A DNA stretch of 64,000 nt from Glaciecola sp. KUL10 (GTDB lineage Bacteria; Pseudomonadota; Gammaproteobacteria; Enterobacterales; Alteromonadaceae), in NCBI RefSeq assembly GCF_003203515.1, contig NZ_BGNG01000002.1, positions 310,001-374,000 of the forward strand, in the 5' to 3' direction. This document shows positions 18,588 to 27,504 of this stretch, piece by piece; within the stretch, counting starts at the first letter, position 1, and each line of letters opens with the position of its first letter. Below the pieces are notes generated by a model. It did no database searches. It worked only from the letters and a program-made list of their open reading frames with translations, and was not told the DNA's origin. Made by a program: the position numbers and the translations under genes.

Positions 18588-19094
18588 ATGAATAAAAAAA
18601 CAGGCGTATTGTTGGCGAGCTTTTTGGGTATGATTATGCAATCTGCATCGGTCCTTGCTACTGGTGATTTAGAAGTAAAGCTTCAGTCGTGTGCCATTAT
18701 CGAATCTGCCACTGATAGACTAGATTGCTATGATAAGTTAACCAAAACTGTCGTCACCAAGAAGGTTGAGGTAAGAGAAATAGAAGTCGCAAAAGACGTT
18801 ATTCCAAATACTATCCCCCCAGATGAACTTGGCGCAGATCGCAAGGGTGTGGGTTCGAACAAAAATAAAGAGCCTGAATCTGTCCTAGTAAGAGTCGTTA
18901 AATGCACGAAAATTGCGGGTAAGAATAAATTTAGACTGCATTTAGAAGGCGGGCAAATTTGGAATCAACTCAGTGACAAGCGCTTAAATTTTAAAGACTG
19001 TAATTTCCTAGCCTATATAAACAAAGACTTTTTTGGCTATAAAATGGAACTTAAAGACACTGGAAAACGATTCAGAGTATCACGCGTTAAATAG
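18588..19094 (+). CDS. Secreted protein with cysteine-containing N-terminal motif, unknown function
   Basis: A 168-residue protein with a clear signal peptide (MNKKTGVLLASFLGMIMQSA, cleavage near ALATG). The mature N-terminus holds LQSCAIIESATDRLDCYDKL, a Cys-x10-12-CYD motif seen in several periplasmic proteins including the type VI secretion VasI group; no other T6SS gene is nearby, so that name is not applied. Two further cysteines (VVKCTKIAG, FKDCNFLA) lie in the C-terminal beta-rich part. The ATG at 18588 has GGA about eight bases upstream; an ATG at 18576 gives a worse signal peptide. It follows pqiC by 30 bases, so it may be a fifth member of that operon. Confidence 0.75.
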   Translation: MNKKTGVLLASFLGMIMQSASVLATGDLEVKLQSCAIIESATDRLDCYDKLTKTVVTKKVEVREIEVAKDVIPNTIPPDELGADRKGVGSNKNKEPESVLVRVVKCTKIAGKNKFRLHLEGGQIWNQLSDKRLNFKDCNFLAYINKDFFGYKMELKDTGKRFRVSRVK

Positions 19095-19095
19095 A

Positions 19096-20634
19096 TCACA
19101 TCCAAGCGGGCTTATTCCGCTCCACAATTAATAAGCTTTCATCAAGCATACTCATCGCGTCCTTATCTTCAATGTAAGGCACGCGATGGGCCCCTGAAGC
19201 TAACACTAGTTTAATGCTGGCTATATTTTTTTGACGCATAAAAAGTGTTTGTGAGTAAGCCACTTGCTGAGTTTTGGCTTTTGGGAAGATAATGTAGTCT
19301 TTTCCGAGCAACCCCTTTCGAATACATATAAAATTTTTGTCGAAGTGATATCCCCACCGATACCACCGCAGTACAATCAACCCAATTAATAAGACACTCA
19401 CAGAAACAATTGCAACCCAGACATGCCAGTTTACGCTGGCTAGGTATGCGATTGTGCATAACATGAGAATTAGCGGAAGCACCGGAAAAGCAATCAGCCT
19501 GACTATTAAGCGTTTGCTAACCTTTTTAAATTCGAGCTGGTTGAGTTGTTCAAAGGTAAATACTTCTTCGATAATCTCATCTGCTTGCGAAGGTGTAATT
19601 GAAGGTACAATTAATTTACTAGCCGCTGCCAGATCATGATTACTATTGGCGGCATTGATACCCGTTGTATTTTGTTCTAATTGTAGATTGGCTCGTCCAA
19701 TCAGTAAGTCTAACCAGTCTTGTTGTTGAATCGCCACTTGTATTCGACTCTTCTTCATCGTGACTTCTTGCTTTGATAGCAAGCCACTGCGCTTCACATA
19801 GCGGTCATCTTGTCGACTTAAACGGTAATCGTAAAACACTAAAATCGAACCTAAAACGGAAAAAGAGACGATCAGTAACATGACAAACATAACAACCGAA
19901 AGTACATGTAGTATGAAAACACCCAAGCTTTGCGTGTTGTAGTTAAGGTAAGCCTCGATGTCCATACCCAAGTACAACAAAATGTCACCTAGGTTTTCAG
20001 CAATACTTTGGTAAAAAGGTGCAGCTGCCCCCAGAATCAGCCAGACTCGATTATTGGTGATACCATGAATCACTAAATCCATAACACTTCGCGTATTGAT
20101 GACCGTTTCACGGTTTTCGGGTACCGTATTTAAAGGCTGATTAGTCTGCTGTGTTCGTTTATCGAGAATTTGTTGCTTGAATACTTGCGCTTTTTCAAGC
20201 TTCATTGCGACTACCTTTGCTTCTTGCCCCGCAGAACCGGCTGACTCTAACTCAATACTGGCGTAGCCAAAGGGACGATAATAAAAGGGTTCTTCAATTT
20301 TAACGTTTTGAATTTTATTGAACGGCAAGTCTAAAAAACGCTTTTTAAAAATTCCTTGCTTTATCTCAACGCGCTCACCACTGACGCGAAAGGTATAAAA
20401 CCAATAGTGTAGAAGTGCTCCGGTGGCAAAAATCAATATCAAGCATAAAGATCCAACGAAAATATAGTGGGTGTGGGCTTGGATTTTCTCAAAATTTAGT
20501 GCGAAAGCGGGAATCAAATATAACAAGAAGCGTGTCACAAATAGCGTGATCGCTTTCACTAAGAAGTATACGATCCCTATTGGCGCTACTCGCGACCATT
20601 CGCTGATAGAAGATAATTGATGAGTATTAGGCAC
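19096..20634 (-). CDS. Bacterial PH-domain membrane protein, YdbT-like
   Basis: A 512-residue inner-membrane protein with repeated bPH2 (DUF304) domains separated by pairs of transmembrane helices (about 25-70, 190-270, 385-425). The PH parts show the family pattern YTFRVSGERVEIKQGIFKK ... PFNKIQNVKIEEPFYYRPFG, then YDYRLSRQDDRYVKRSGLLS, and lastly YHFDKNFICIRKGLLGKD. It follows its partner gene by 7 bases. Pairs of this kind resemble Bacillus YdbS/YdbT. The biochemical role is not established for this family. It converges on the secreted-protein gene at 19094 with a single base between stops. Confidence 0.85.
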   Translation of the reverse strand: MPNTHQLSSISEWSRVAPIGIVYFLVKAITLFVTRFLLYLIPAFALNFEKIQAHTHYIFVGSLCLILIFATGALLHYWFYTFRVSGERVEIKQGIFKKRFLDLPFNKIQNVKIEEPFYYRPFGYASIELESAGSAGQEAKVVAMKLEKAQVFKQQILDKRTQQTNQPLNTVPENRETVINTRSVMDLVIHGITNNRVWLILGAAAPFYQSIAENLGDILLYLGMDIEAYLNYNTQSLGVFILHVLSVVMFVMLLIVSFSVLGSILVFYDYRLSRQDDRYVKRSGLLSKQEVTMKKSRIQVAIQQQDWLDLLIGRANLQLEQNTTGINAANSNHDLAAASKLIVPSITPSQADEIIEEVFTFEQLNQLEFKKVSKRLIVRLIAFPVLPLILMLCTIAYLASVNWHVWVAIVSVSVLLIGLIVLRWYRWGYHFDKNFICIRKGLLGKDYIIFPKAKTQQVAYSQTLFMRQKNIASIKLVLASGAHRVPYIEDKDAMSMLDESLLIVERNKPAWM

Positions 20635-20641
20635 TTAGTAA

Positions 20642-21172
20642 TTACTCGTCAATCGTAAGATCTTCGTGACCAAGAATGAAGCTTCGCAGCCGAATCGCCG
20701 TCTTGTGCTCTAATCCTGGTATATTGAAAGTCTGCATTGAACCACCTGCGCTGAAGACCTGTAGTGTGGCGAGTCCCGCCTTTCTTTCAAATGGCCCGCG
20801 CTTTATTTCGATATGTTGAACACGCAACAAGGGTTGACAAACATGCTTGCGAAAGAAAAGCCCTGAGCGGTAATGGATGTCTTGCTCACGCAAAGCATAG
20901 CCTTTGATTTGATCTGCAAACCAGTGATAACTAAGTTCGATGACAGCGATTGATAACAATACTGCTATTACCCAAAAGAAGTACTGATGGAAGCCCTCAG
21001 GCATGTCAAAGAAATGCTGAAACTTTAGAAAAACCGGAACAGACAAAATAATAGTGTGAGTCACAAATGTCAGCCATAAGTTGAGTTTTCTATAAGAAAT
21101 TGACAGAGGGGTGAATACAATATCAGTGATGCTAAGATGATTTATTTCAATACTTTGATTTGAAAAGGTCAT
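20642..21172 (-). CDS. Bacterial PH-domain membrane protein, YdbS-like
   Basis: A 176-residue partner of the downstream YdbT-like protein. Two transmembrane helices (about 33-53 and 62-83) precede one bPH2 domain with the pattern YALREQDIHYRSGLFFRKHV, then QPLLRVQHIEIKRGPFERK and the glycine-rich AGLATLQVFSAGG, all characteristic of the family. The two genes form a short operon starting at this ATG (21172). The function is unknown beyond membrane location. Confidence 0.85.
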   Translation of the reverse strand: MTFSNQSIEINHLSITDIVFTPLSISYRKLNLWLTFVTHTIILSVPVFLKFQHFFDMPEGFHQYFFWVIAVLLSIAVIELSYHWFADQIKGYALREQDIHYRSGLFFRKHVCQPLLRVQHIEIKRGPFERKAGLATLQVFSAGGSMQTFNIPGLEHKTAIRLRSFILGHEDLTIDE

Positions 21173-21260
21173 GAATGTTGTAGAAATAGCTTATATTGCA
21201 AGGAGTCATGCCGTAGTTGTAGCACTTATCTGTTTTTTCTACAACGCTACAAAACAGACG

Positions 21261-21295
21261 ACCTGATACAAAGCAAGCTTGCATCAGGTTTTTTT
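21261..21295 (+). terminator. Plus-strand intrinsic terminator with no recognised gene in front of it
   Basis: ACCTGAT (21261-21267) pairs with ATCAGGT (21283-21289), with inner pairs CAA/TTG and GC/GC around a mismatch and one bulge, followed by seven Ts (21289-21295). It is oriented for plus-strand transcription, but both flanking genes are on the minus strand. The preceding bases 21175-21260 contain TTGTAG/CTACAA inverted repeats. This fits a short non-coding RNA or an antisense transcript end; alternatively the hairpin simply ends the cpxP-like mRNA on the other strand, where its T run is missing. Confidence 0.55.
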
Positions 21296-21311
21296 AGAAA
21301 AAGATTACTTG

Positions 21312-22055
21312 TTACTCAGACTTTTTACCGCGCTTGGATTTTTTCATTAGCTTTTTTAAGCGTTTAAGCTGCTTTTTAGTCAGTATGTTCTTAAGATCAA
21401 ATTTGAACTTAGCACTGCTTACTTTAGCGGCAATCATGGTCTCTAGGTTGTCATCAAAAAGTTGACTCCATGCACTTTGATCAAAGCTTTCAGCTGTAAT
21501 TAATGCTCTTTGAGCGGCTTTAGCGGCTGCTTTGTCAGCTTGATAAGTTGCCACTTCGGCTTCATGCGAGCTAATCAGTGCAGTTATCGCAGTTGTTTGT
21601 TCATCACTCAAGTTGAGCTTTTGCATTTTTTTATTCAGTTTTTCTAAGCGCGAAGGGCGCTCAGGACGATTCGCTATCAACTCATCAAGTTCGGCTTTTT
21701 GCTCGTCAGTTAATACCTGATAAACCGAGTGTTTTGCGTTAGCTTCTATCAGTCTCAATTGCTTAGAGGCAATTGTTTGAGTCGTAACTGCCGCGTTTAC
21801 CGCATTTTCGTCCCATATTTCCGCTTTCATAAGTGCTTTAAACGCTTCTTTTACTGCTTTTCTTTCCTCGCGATATATTTTTTTCTCTTCACGACTATTC
21901 TGTCTGATCGTTTTTATTTGTTCTTTTTGAGCGTCACTTAAGCTAAGTTGGCTAAAGATTTCCTGAGATTTTTTATGACCCGATTTCTGAGCTAATGTTA
22001 TCGGTGCAAAAGTAATCAATGAAACAATGGTTAATGTAGCTAATAATTTTTGCAT
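21312..22055 (-). CDS. Spy/CpxP-family periplasmic protein with duplicated LTxxQ region
   Basis: A 247-residue periplasmic protein with a signal peptide (cleavage near ITLAQKSG, residues 21-23). It is rich in Lys, Glu and Ala and holds four LTxxQ-like motifs: LSDAQKEQIK, LTDEQKAELD, LSDEQTTAIT and LTKKQLKRL. E. coli CpxP and Spy (about 165 residues) have two, so this looks like a tandem duplication of the domain. It is divergent from the cpxR-cpxA-like pair, with a CpxR-type box between, the same layout as E. coli cpxP/cpxRA. It probably inhibits the sensor and/or acts as a chaperone. Confidence 0.82.
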   Translation of the reverse strand: MQKLLATLTIVSLITFAPITLAQKSGHKKSQEIFSQLSLSDAQKEQIKTIRQNSREEKKIYREERKAVKEAFKALMKAEIWDENAVNAAVTTQTIASKQLRLIEANAKHSVYQVLTDEQKAELDELIANRPERPSRLEKLNKKMQKLNLSDEQTTAITALISSHEAEVATYQADKAAAKAAQRALITAESFDQSAWSQLFDDNLETMIAAKVSSAKFKFDLKNILTKKQLKRLKKLMKKSKRGKKSE

Positions 22056-22125
22056 GTGAATTTACTCTTCGTTGTTTTGACAATTATAGATTAGCAAGTG
22101 CAATGCAAAGCAACGCAAATACAGT

Positions 22126-22141
22126 GTAAAGCTTTTGTAAA
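22126..22141. promoter_or_regulatory. CpxR-type box between cpxP-like gene and cpxR
   Basis: Two direct GTAAA half-sites at 22126-22130 and 22137-22141, separated by six bases, match the E. coli CpxR consensus GTAAA-N(4-8)-GTAAA. The site is 70 bases upstream of the cpxP-like start and 91 bases upstream of the cpxR start, and could autoregulate both transcripts. Confidence 0.7.
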
Positions 22142-22232
22142 GTTAGTATTTTTCAATTTAGTGACTGTGCAGAAACATGTCAAAATATAGATATTAATTG
22201 GTAGAGAGTACAATAGTATTAAGGTGCGTACG

Positions 22233-22925
22233 ATGAACACGGTATTGATAATTGATGATGACAAGGAATTGGGTCAAGTGCTGTGTGAGTACCTTGAACA
22301 AAACGATCTTAAACCTAATGTCGTTAACCAGCCGAGTGAAGCGCTTGAACACTTAAAAACAAATGACTACGACCTGATCCTCCTGGATGTCATGATGCCT
22401 GAAATTGATGGATTTGAAGTATTGCGTCGATTGCGGCAACACAATCAAACGCCTGTCATTATGTTGACTGCCAAAGGTGATGCGTATGATAAGGTGCTTG
22501 GCTTAGAGCTTGGCGCAGATGATTACCTTGCAAAGCCTTTCAATCACAGAGAGCTATTAGCGCGCATAAAGGCTAATACGAGGCGCTTTAGTGAGAATGG
22601 ACGCATCACTAAACAAACAAGCCTAACGCTTATGGGGGTTAGGGTAAATTCCGCCACACAAAGCACTCATGTCAACGAGCAGTTAGTGGAATTGACATCA
22701 ACAGAATTTCAATTATTGTCTTTACTAATGCGTAACGCTGGAGAGATGTTGACAAAAGAACAGTTAAGTCAGTCTGCATTGGGTAAACGGTTAAGCCCAC
22801 ACGATAGAAGTTTAGATATGCATATCAGTAACGTTAGAAAAAAACTAAGCCAGGCAGGGGCAAGTAATTTAATCAAGACAATAAGAGGCAGTGGTTACTT
22901 ATTCATGAGTGAACAATGTATATGA
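22233..22925 (+). CDS. cpxR: CpxR-like response regulator (OmpR family)
   Basis: A 230-residue two-component regulator. The receiver domain (1-115) has the acidic pocket DDD at 8-10, phospho-acceptor D52 in LLDVMMP and K101 in AKPFNHRE. The C-terminal winged helix (about 130-228) includes the stretch LGKRLSPHDRSLDMHISNVR, nearly identical to E. coli CpxR. An in-frame GTG at 22224 would add three residues; the ATG at 22233 matches the CpxR start and has AAGG eight bases upstream. It overlaps the downstream kinase gene by 10 bases. Confidence 0.93.
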   Translation: MNTVLIIDDDKELGQVLCEYLEQNDLKPNVVNQPSEALEHLKTNDYDLILLDVMMPEIDGFEVLRRLRQHNQTPVIMLTAKGDAYDKVLGLELGADDYLAKPFNHRELLARIKANTRRFSENGRITKQTSLTLMGVRVNSATQSTHVNEQLVELTSTEFQLLSLLMRNAGEMLTKEQLSQSALGKRLSPHDRSLDMHISNVRKKLSQAGASNLIKTIRGSGYLFMSEQCI

Positions 22926-24316
22926 GTATATTTAGCCGTTTGAACCCGACAAATTCATTATTTGGTCGAATCTTTGTTTGGTTTTGGCTGGCGACTGGCT
23001 TGATGGTTTTCGCGGTGATTTTAGTCGTTAATCGGGTTTCTGATCCTGTAGAAGTCTTGCCCTTAACTAAGTCGCAACAAAAAATGGTCGTAAAAATTGA
23101 GTCGGCAATTGAGAAAATTGAGGCATCAGACTTTAGTACTCGGCAGATTATGAAAAAACTCGCTCGCATGAATAATTGGCTGGTGGTGCGTGTCGATCCG
23201 AATACCAAACATGTAAATATTGGTTTTCCAAGGCCAATTGCGGGACGTTTAAAAGTATTTGCAGATTATTCATTATCGGACAAACTCATTCGCTTACGTA
23301 ATAAAAATGCGGACTTTGTTGGGCCATTCGAATTAACAACCAATGGTGAAGTCAATATTTTATTTATTGGAAGAGTCTTACCCAAAGCAGAACGCGTAAG
23401 CCGAGCGCCCATATTTATCTACGGCGGAATTATCGTACTTATTTTGGGTTCTGTGTTTTGTGGTGTACTAGTTTGGCACCTCACACGTCCGATCAAACAG
23501 ATTAGTGAAGCGAGTCGACAGTTTGCAAAAGGTAAACTTGACACTAGGGTCAATGGCTATGATAAGCGCAAAGATGAGATCGGTTTGTTAAGCAAAGACT
23601 TTAACAAAATGGCCGCACAAATCGAAAACACGATAGATAACCAAAGAATGTTGATGGCTAATGTATCTCACGAGCTAAGGACGCCGTTGACACGTATGCA
23701 ACTAGCGCTTGCATTATTGGAGGGGGCAGAGGGCAATACTAATATTCTGCAGAAAAACATTGACCGCCTCAGTAATGACATAAGCAAGATGGACGGCCTT
23801 ATTGAGCAAATTTTAAATATTAGTAAGGCACAATCTTCTCATTCCAAATTAGATTTTTGTCATGAAAATATCTCTGAACTAGTGACCGAAATCGTTGAAG
23901 AGACTCAACTCGAAGCGAGCAATCGACATATCCAGACTAACCTGCAAATTACTGACAATATCTACAGTTCAATTGACAAAGCTGCGGTGAGAAGTGCTAT
24001 CGAAAACATCATTCGCAATGCACTTAAATTTGCTAAGTTTAGCGTTAACATTCAAGTTTATGCGTCAAAAAATGGTGAAAACGTGTGTGTGGTTGTTGAT
24101 GATGACGGGTGTGGGGTAAGTGATGAACAGCTCGCCTTGCTGTTTGAACCATTTTATCGGGCTAAATCTGTTGGTGAGCAAAATACTGAAAACAATGGTA
24201 CGGGATTGGGGTTAGCAATTGCAAAAGCAGCTATCGATGCTCACAATGGAAGCATTGAAGCACAAAAAAGCCCCTTTGGCGGTTTGAATATGACAATAAT
24301 TCTGCCTAAAGATTGA
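22916..24316 (+). CDS. cpxA: CpxA-like sensor histidine kinase
   Basis: A 466-residue inner-membrane kinase: TM1 about 17-38, a periplasmic sensor about 39-165, TM2 about 166-188, HAMP about 189-240, the dimerisation/phospho-acceptor helix with H252 in ANVSHELRTPLTRMQLAL, and a HATPase domain (N-box ENIIRNALKFA, then DDDGCGVS, FYRAKS and GTGLGLAIAK). The H-box and following LTRMQLALALLEG resemble E. coli CpxA closely. It presumably senses envelope protein misfolding and phosphorylates the regulator encoded just upstream. Confidence 0.93.
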   Translation: MYMSIFSRLNPTNSLFGRIFVWFWLATGLMVFAVILVVNRVSDPVEVLPLTKSQQKMVVKIESAIEKIEASDFSTRQIMKKLARMNNWLVVRVDPNTKHVNIGFPRPIAGRLKVFADYSLSDKLIRLRNKNADFVGPFELTTNGEVNILFIGRVLPKAERVSRAPIFIYGGIIVLILGSVFCGVLVWHLTRPIKQISEASRQFAKGKLDTRVNGYDKRKDEIGLLSKDFNKMAAQIENTIDNQRMLMANVSHELRTPLTRMQLALALLEGAEGNTNILQKNIDRLSNDISKMDGLIEQILNISKAQSSHSKLDFCHENISELVTEIVEETQLEASNRHIQTNLQITDNIYSSIDKAAVRSAIENIIRNALKFAKFSVNIQVYASKNGENVCVVVDDDGCGVSDEQLALLFEPFYRAKSVGEQNTENNGTGLGLAIAKAAIDAHNGSIEAQKSPFGGLNMTIILPKD

Positions 24317-24345
24317 ACTCCTACTACCAGACAAAAAATGCTTAG

Positions 24346-25323
24346 ATGAAATTATTGAAAGAAAATGAAGTAGAGGCAAAACATGAATCAATCATAATGC
24401 CTTTTTTAAGTACGCAAATGGCCAGAGGTATTTGGCAACTTTCAGATGGCGTTGAAATAGTTTATTACAGTGCTTTCCACCCCCATCCTCGTGGAGTAGT
24501 CGTGTTCTCTTCAGGACGCTCTGAATGCGCTATCAAATATGCTGAACTGGCACATGATTTTTATGTTAATGGCTATTCTGTCTTTATTCATGACCATCGT
24601 GGTCAAGGAGAGTCTTCGCGTTTAACCGATAATCCCCATCATGGCTATGTAGATTCGTTCAGTGATTATGCTGATGACTTTGAAATTATTATCGATTATG
24701 TGCTGCAACCGTTATTAGTGCAGAATGGTCAATGTGAACTTCCAAGGTATTTGCTGTCACATTCTATGGGGGGGGCAATTGCTGCACTTGTGCTATTCAG
24801 AAGACAATCATACTTTTCTAAAGCCGTATTTTCTTCTCCTATGTTTGGCATCGCACCACCGGTTCCTATTTGGATGGCAAAAACGCTGCTGAGTGTAAAC
24901 CTGTTCTTTACTAAGCTAAGTGGGAAAAAGGCGAGCTATTTTGTTGGTGAAAGTAATTATCAGGCTTTTCCGTTCCACAAAAACAGACTGACACACAGTG
25001 AAATACGATATCATTTGTTCAAAACGGCTTACTCAGAGAATCCAAACGTGCAATTGGGGGGGGTAACATCTTGGTGGGTCGTGCAAGCATTATCCGCGCT
25101 TCAATACATACATGACAATGCAGATCAAATTACGATACCTTGTCTAGTCTTGAAATCAGGTGGTGATTTAATCGTCAGTAATGACGCCATCGATGACGTA
25201 CATCAAAAACTAGCAGATAGTCGCCTAGTTACTGTTGATGGAGCTATGCACGAGCTATTTTTTGAATCTGATGCAATGCGAGAACAATGCCTTAATTCTA
25301 TTGAAGCGTTTATGTTGGCTTAA
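24346..25323 (+). CDS. pldB: Alpha/beta hydrolase, lysophospholipase PldB-like
   Basis: A 325-residue alpha/beta hydrolase. The nucleophile elbow is LLSHSMGG with S140; the first Gly of GxSxG is Ser, similar to the AHSMGG of E. coli PldB. FIHDHRGQGESSR lies upstream, LKSGGDLIVS supplies a probable acid near residue 285, and AMHELFFE the histidine near 308. It probably hydrolyses lysophospholipids or monoacylglycerols at the inner membrane. It follows cpxA by 29 bases and may be read from the same transcript, which would link lipid turnover to envelope stress. Confidence 0.85.
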   Translation: MKLLKENEVEAKHESIIMPFLSTQMARGIWQLSDGVEIVYYSAFHPHPRGVVVFSSGRSECAIKYAELAHDFYVNGYSVFIHDHRGQGESSRLTDNPHHGYVDSFSDYADDFEIIIDYVLQPLLVQNGQCELPRYLLSHSMGGAIAALVLFRRQSYFSKAVFSSPMFGIAPPVPIWMAKTLLSVNLFFTKLSGKKASYFVGESNYQAFPFHKNRLTHSEIRYHLFKTAYSENPNVQLGGVTSWWVVQALSALQYIHDNADQITIPCLVLKSGGDLIVSNDAIDDVHQKLADSRLVTVDGAMHELFFESDAMREQCLNSIEAFMLA

Positions 25324-25408
25324 TTTGATAAATACTTAAAATCACGATATTCAATGCAATTGTAAGCAAAGTTGAACTAAATTTAAGAATGTTAGGAATA
25401 TTAAAAAC

Positions 25409-25873
25409 ATGTTAGACATTGTGCTATTTGAGCCCGAAATTCCGCCAAATACCGGGAATATCATTCGATTGTGCGCGAACTCCGGATTCAGACTTCACCT
25501 AATTGAGCCTCTCGGGTTTGATTGGGAAGAAAAAAAGGTCAGGCGAGCAGGTTTGGACTATCACGAATTTGCGGAAGTAAAAAAGTACGCTAACCTTGAT
25601 GCGTATATTGCTGATAGATCGCCGAAACGTATATTTGCGTGCACGACAAAAGGAAAGCAATTTCACTCTGATGCTCAGTATCGAAATGGTGACGCACTAA
25701 TTTTTGGACCTGAGACCCGAGGCCTCCCCGATGATTTTATTCAGAGTTTACCCGAAGCACAGAGATTAAGAATTCCAATGCTACCCGATAGCAGGAGTAT
25801 GAATCTATCGAATGCCGTATCAGTGTTTGTTTACGAAGCTTGGCGACAGTTTGGTTACGAGGGGGCTAGGTAA
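25409..25873 (+). CDS. trmL: tRNA (cytidine/uridine-34-2'-O)-methyltransferase TrmL
   Basis: A 154-residue SPOUT methyltransferase that 2'-O-methylates the wobble base of tRNA-Leu isoacceptors. The family start [19 protein letters not shown], then LIEPLGF, the SAM-site [11 protein letters not shown] and the knot segment [20 protein letters not shown] are all present, and the length equals E. coli TrmL (YibK). The last eight bases overlap the convergent acyltransferase gene on the other strand. Confidence 0.95.
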   Translation: MLDIVLFEPEIPPNTGNIIRLCANSGFRLHLIEPLGFDWEEKKVRRAGLDYHEFAEVKKYANLDAYIADRSPKRIFACTTKGKQFHSDAQYRNGDALIFGPETRGLPDDFIQSLPEAQRLRIPMLPDSRSMNLSNAVSVFVYEAWRQFGYEGAR

Positions 25874-26465
25874 TTACCTTGCTAGGGTATTTAGCATTGA
25901 TGGATTTAAAAAAGTCATAGACTTTCTGCATATCATTATTTAGGTCCCCGCTTGGATAAATTATCTCTCCGATGATCACTGTCTTAAGTTTAAAATCAAA
26001 GCCAATTAGCAGAACGGGAACTCGGGCTTCTTGAGCAACCGCAAGAAATCCTGTTTTCCATGGGTAAACAGGTGATCGAGTGCCTTCTGGAGCAACAGCT
26101 AAAATCATTGCTTCATGACTATTGAACGCGCGCGTAATCTGTTCGACAACGCCGTGTGTAGCGCGTCGATCCACAGGTATACCACCTAATCGCGTTAATA
26201 CTTGCTTGAATACAGGGATGAAAATACTGTGCTTACCCAAGAACTTAATGCGGATACGCAGCACGAACAAAACTGCAACGCCTAAGAAAAAATCCCAATT
26301 AGAAGTGTGTGGCGCAACGGCAATGACCATTTTTTTGTAGTGGGGAAGCTGTCCTTGTATTTTCCATTTGAACAATCTAAGCAGGAAGCCGCCAAAACTC
26401 GCAGCTACTCTATTGCCACCTTTTGGTGGTTTTCCATTTAAATGTGCGTATTCATCCGTGTTCAT
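25866..26465 (-). CDS. 1-acylglycerol-3-phosphate acyltransferase family protein (PlsC-like)
   Basis: A 199-residue membrane-associated acyltransferase with the HX4D catalytic motif HTSNWD near residue 53, the [20 protein letters not shown] segment, and the acceptor-binding motif APEGTRS near residue 123. It belongs to the short lysophospholipid acyltransferase group and not to the full PlsC type, so the exact acyl acceptor is uncertain. It begins a base after the gpsA stop region (gpsA ends at 26466 on the same strand), consistent with co-transcription of two phospholipid-related genes. Confidence 0.83.
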   Translation of the reverse strand: MNTDEYAHLNGKPPKGGNRVAASFGGFLLRLFKWKIQGQLPHYKKMVIAVAPHTSNWDFFLGVAVLFVLRIRIKFLGKHSIFIPVFKQVLTRLGGIPVDRRATHGVVEQITRAFNSHEAMILAVAPEGTRSPVYPWKTGFLAVAQEARVPVLLIGFDFKLKTVIIGEIIYPSGDLNNDMQKVYDFFKSINAKYPSKVIT

Positions 26466-27494
26466 TTATTCAGAGGTAGGAGTGCGACTTAATAGGCTCA
26501 TTGCCGCCTCTCTGGCAGACTTGCCACGGTAAAGCACTTGATAGATTTGTTCGCAAATCGGCATTTCGATGTTTTGACGGGTGCTTAAAAGTTTGACTTC
26601 ATCGGTATTTCGAAAGCCCTCGACAACTTGACCTATTTCGTCAATAGCAGCCTGTGCGCTAAGTCCTTTTCCTAATGCTAGACCGAAACGTCGATTGCGC
26701 GATTGATTGTCGGTGCATGTTAATACTAAGTCTCCAAGCCCAGACATACCCATAAACGTTTCAGGTTTAGCGCCCAAAGATGCACCTAAACGACACATTT
26801 CAGCCAAACCCCTTGTAATCAGCGCTGTGCGAGCATTTGCACCAAAACCCAAGCCATCGGCAAGGCCTGCGCCAATGGCGATGACATTTTTGACGGCACC
26901 ACCTAATTGAACACCAATGAGGTCTTGGTTTTGATACACCCTAAAGCCTTGTGCGTTATGAAGTTTGTTACCAAACTCATGTGATAGCATGAGATTGTCT
27001 GAGGACAATGTGATTGCAGTAGGCAGACCCGCTATCATCTCTTTAGCAAATGTAGGTCCAGAAACGACCGCCAATGGTCTATCGTTGCCTAGAATATCCG
27101 CTGCCACTTCGGACAATAGCCTACCCGTTTCTGGTTCAAGGCCTTTAGTCGCCCATATAACTCGCTGTTCAGGCCTTAAAAATGGTTTGATAGCAAGTAA
27201 GGTGTCATTGAATGCATGACTAGGAACAACAATTAGCAAGTCAGGACTAGCTTCAACCGCTTCTTGAAGATCTGATTTTACGAATAAATTGTTGGGAAAG
27301 TTAGAATTTGAAAGGTATTTTTCGTTATGTCTTTGCTCGGCCATTTGAGTGCAGTGTGCTTCATTTCTGCCCCATATATATGTTCTTTGCTGATTACGAG
27401 CTAGACAAAAAGCAAGCGCGGTACCATATGATCCCGCGCCTATCACAGTCACCGACCCGTCAAACTTGTGAGTCTTAATTGAATCGGTGCTCAT
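26466..27494 (-). CDS. gpsA: Glycerol-3-phosphate dehydrogenase [NAD(P)+]
   Basis: Reduces dihydroxyacetone phosphate to sn-glycerol-3-phosphate for phospholipid synthesis. The preferred start is the ATG at 27494 (342 residues, [11 protein letters not shown]), giving the Rossmann motif [18 protein letters not shown] at about residues 16-33. A longer frame reaching 27593 overlaps secB by most of 90 bases and has no family similarity. Also present are [11 protein letters not shown], the catalytic-lysine region [18 protein letters not shown], and [10 protein letters not shown]. The start is 10 bases after the secB stop, as in E. coli secB-gpsA. Confidence 0.96.
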   Translation of the reverse strand: MSTDSIKTHKFDGSVTVIGAGSYGTALAFCLARNQQRTYIWGRNEAHCTQMAEQRHNEKYLSNSNFPNNLFVKSDLQEAVEASPDLLIVVPSHAFNDTLLAIKPFLRPEQRVIWATKGLEPETGRLLSEVAADILGNDRPLAVVSGPTFAKEMIAGLPTAITLSSDNLMLSHEFGNKLHNAQGFRVYQNQDLIGVQLGGAVKNVIAIGAGLADGLGFGANARTALITRGLAEMCRLGASLGAKPETFMGMSGLGDLVLTCTDNQSRNRRFGLALGKGLSAQAAIDEIGQVVEGFRNTDEVKLLSTRQNIEMPICEQIYQVLYRGKSAREAAMSLLSRTPTSE

Positions 27495-27504
27495 TGCTTT
27501 TGAC

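Noticed and set aside
18588-19094. Type VI secretion protein VasI
   Set aside because: Only the short Cys...RLDCYD motif is shared and no other type VI gene is in the window.
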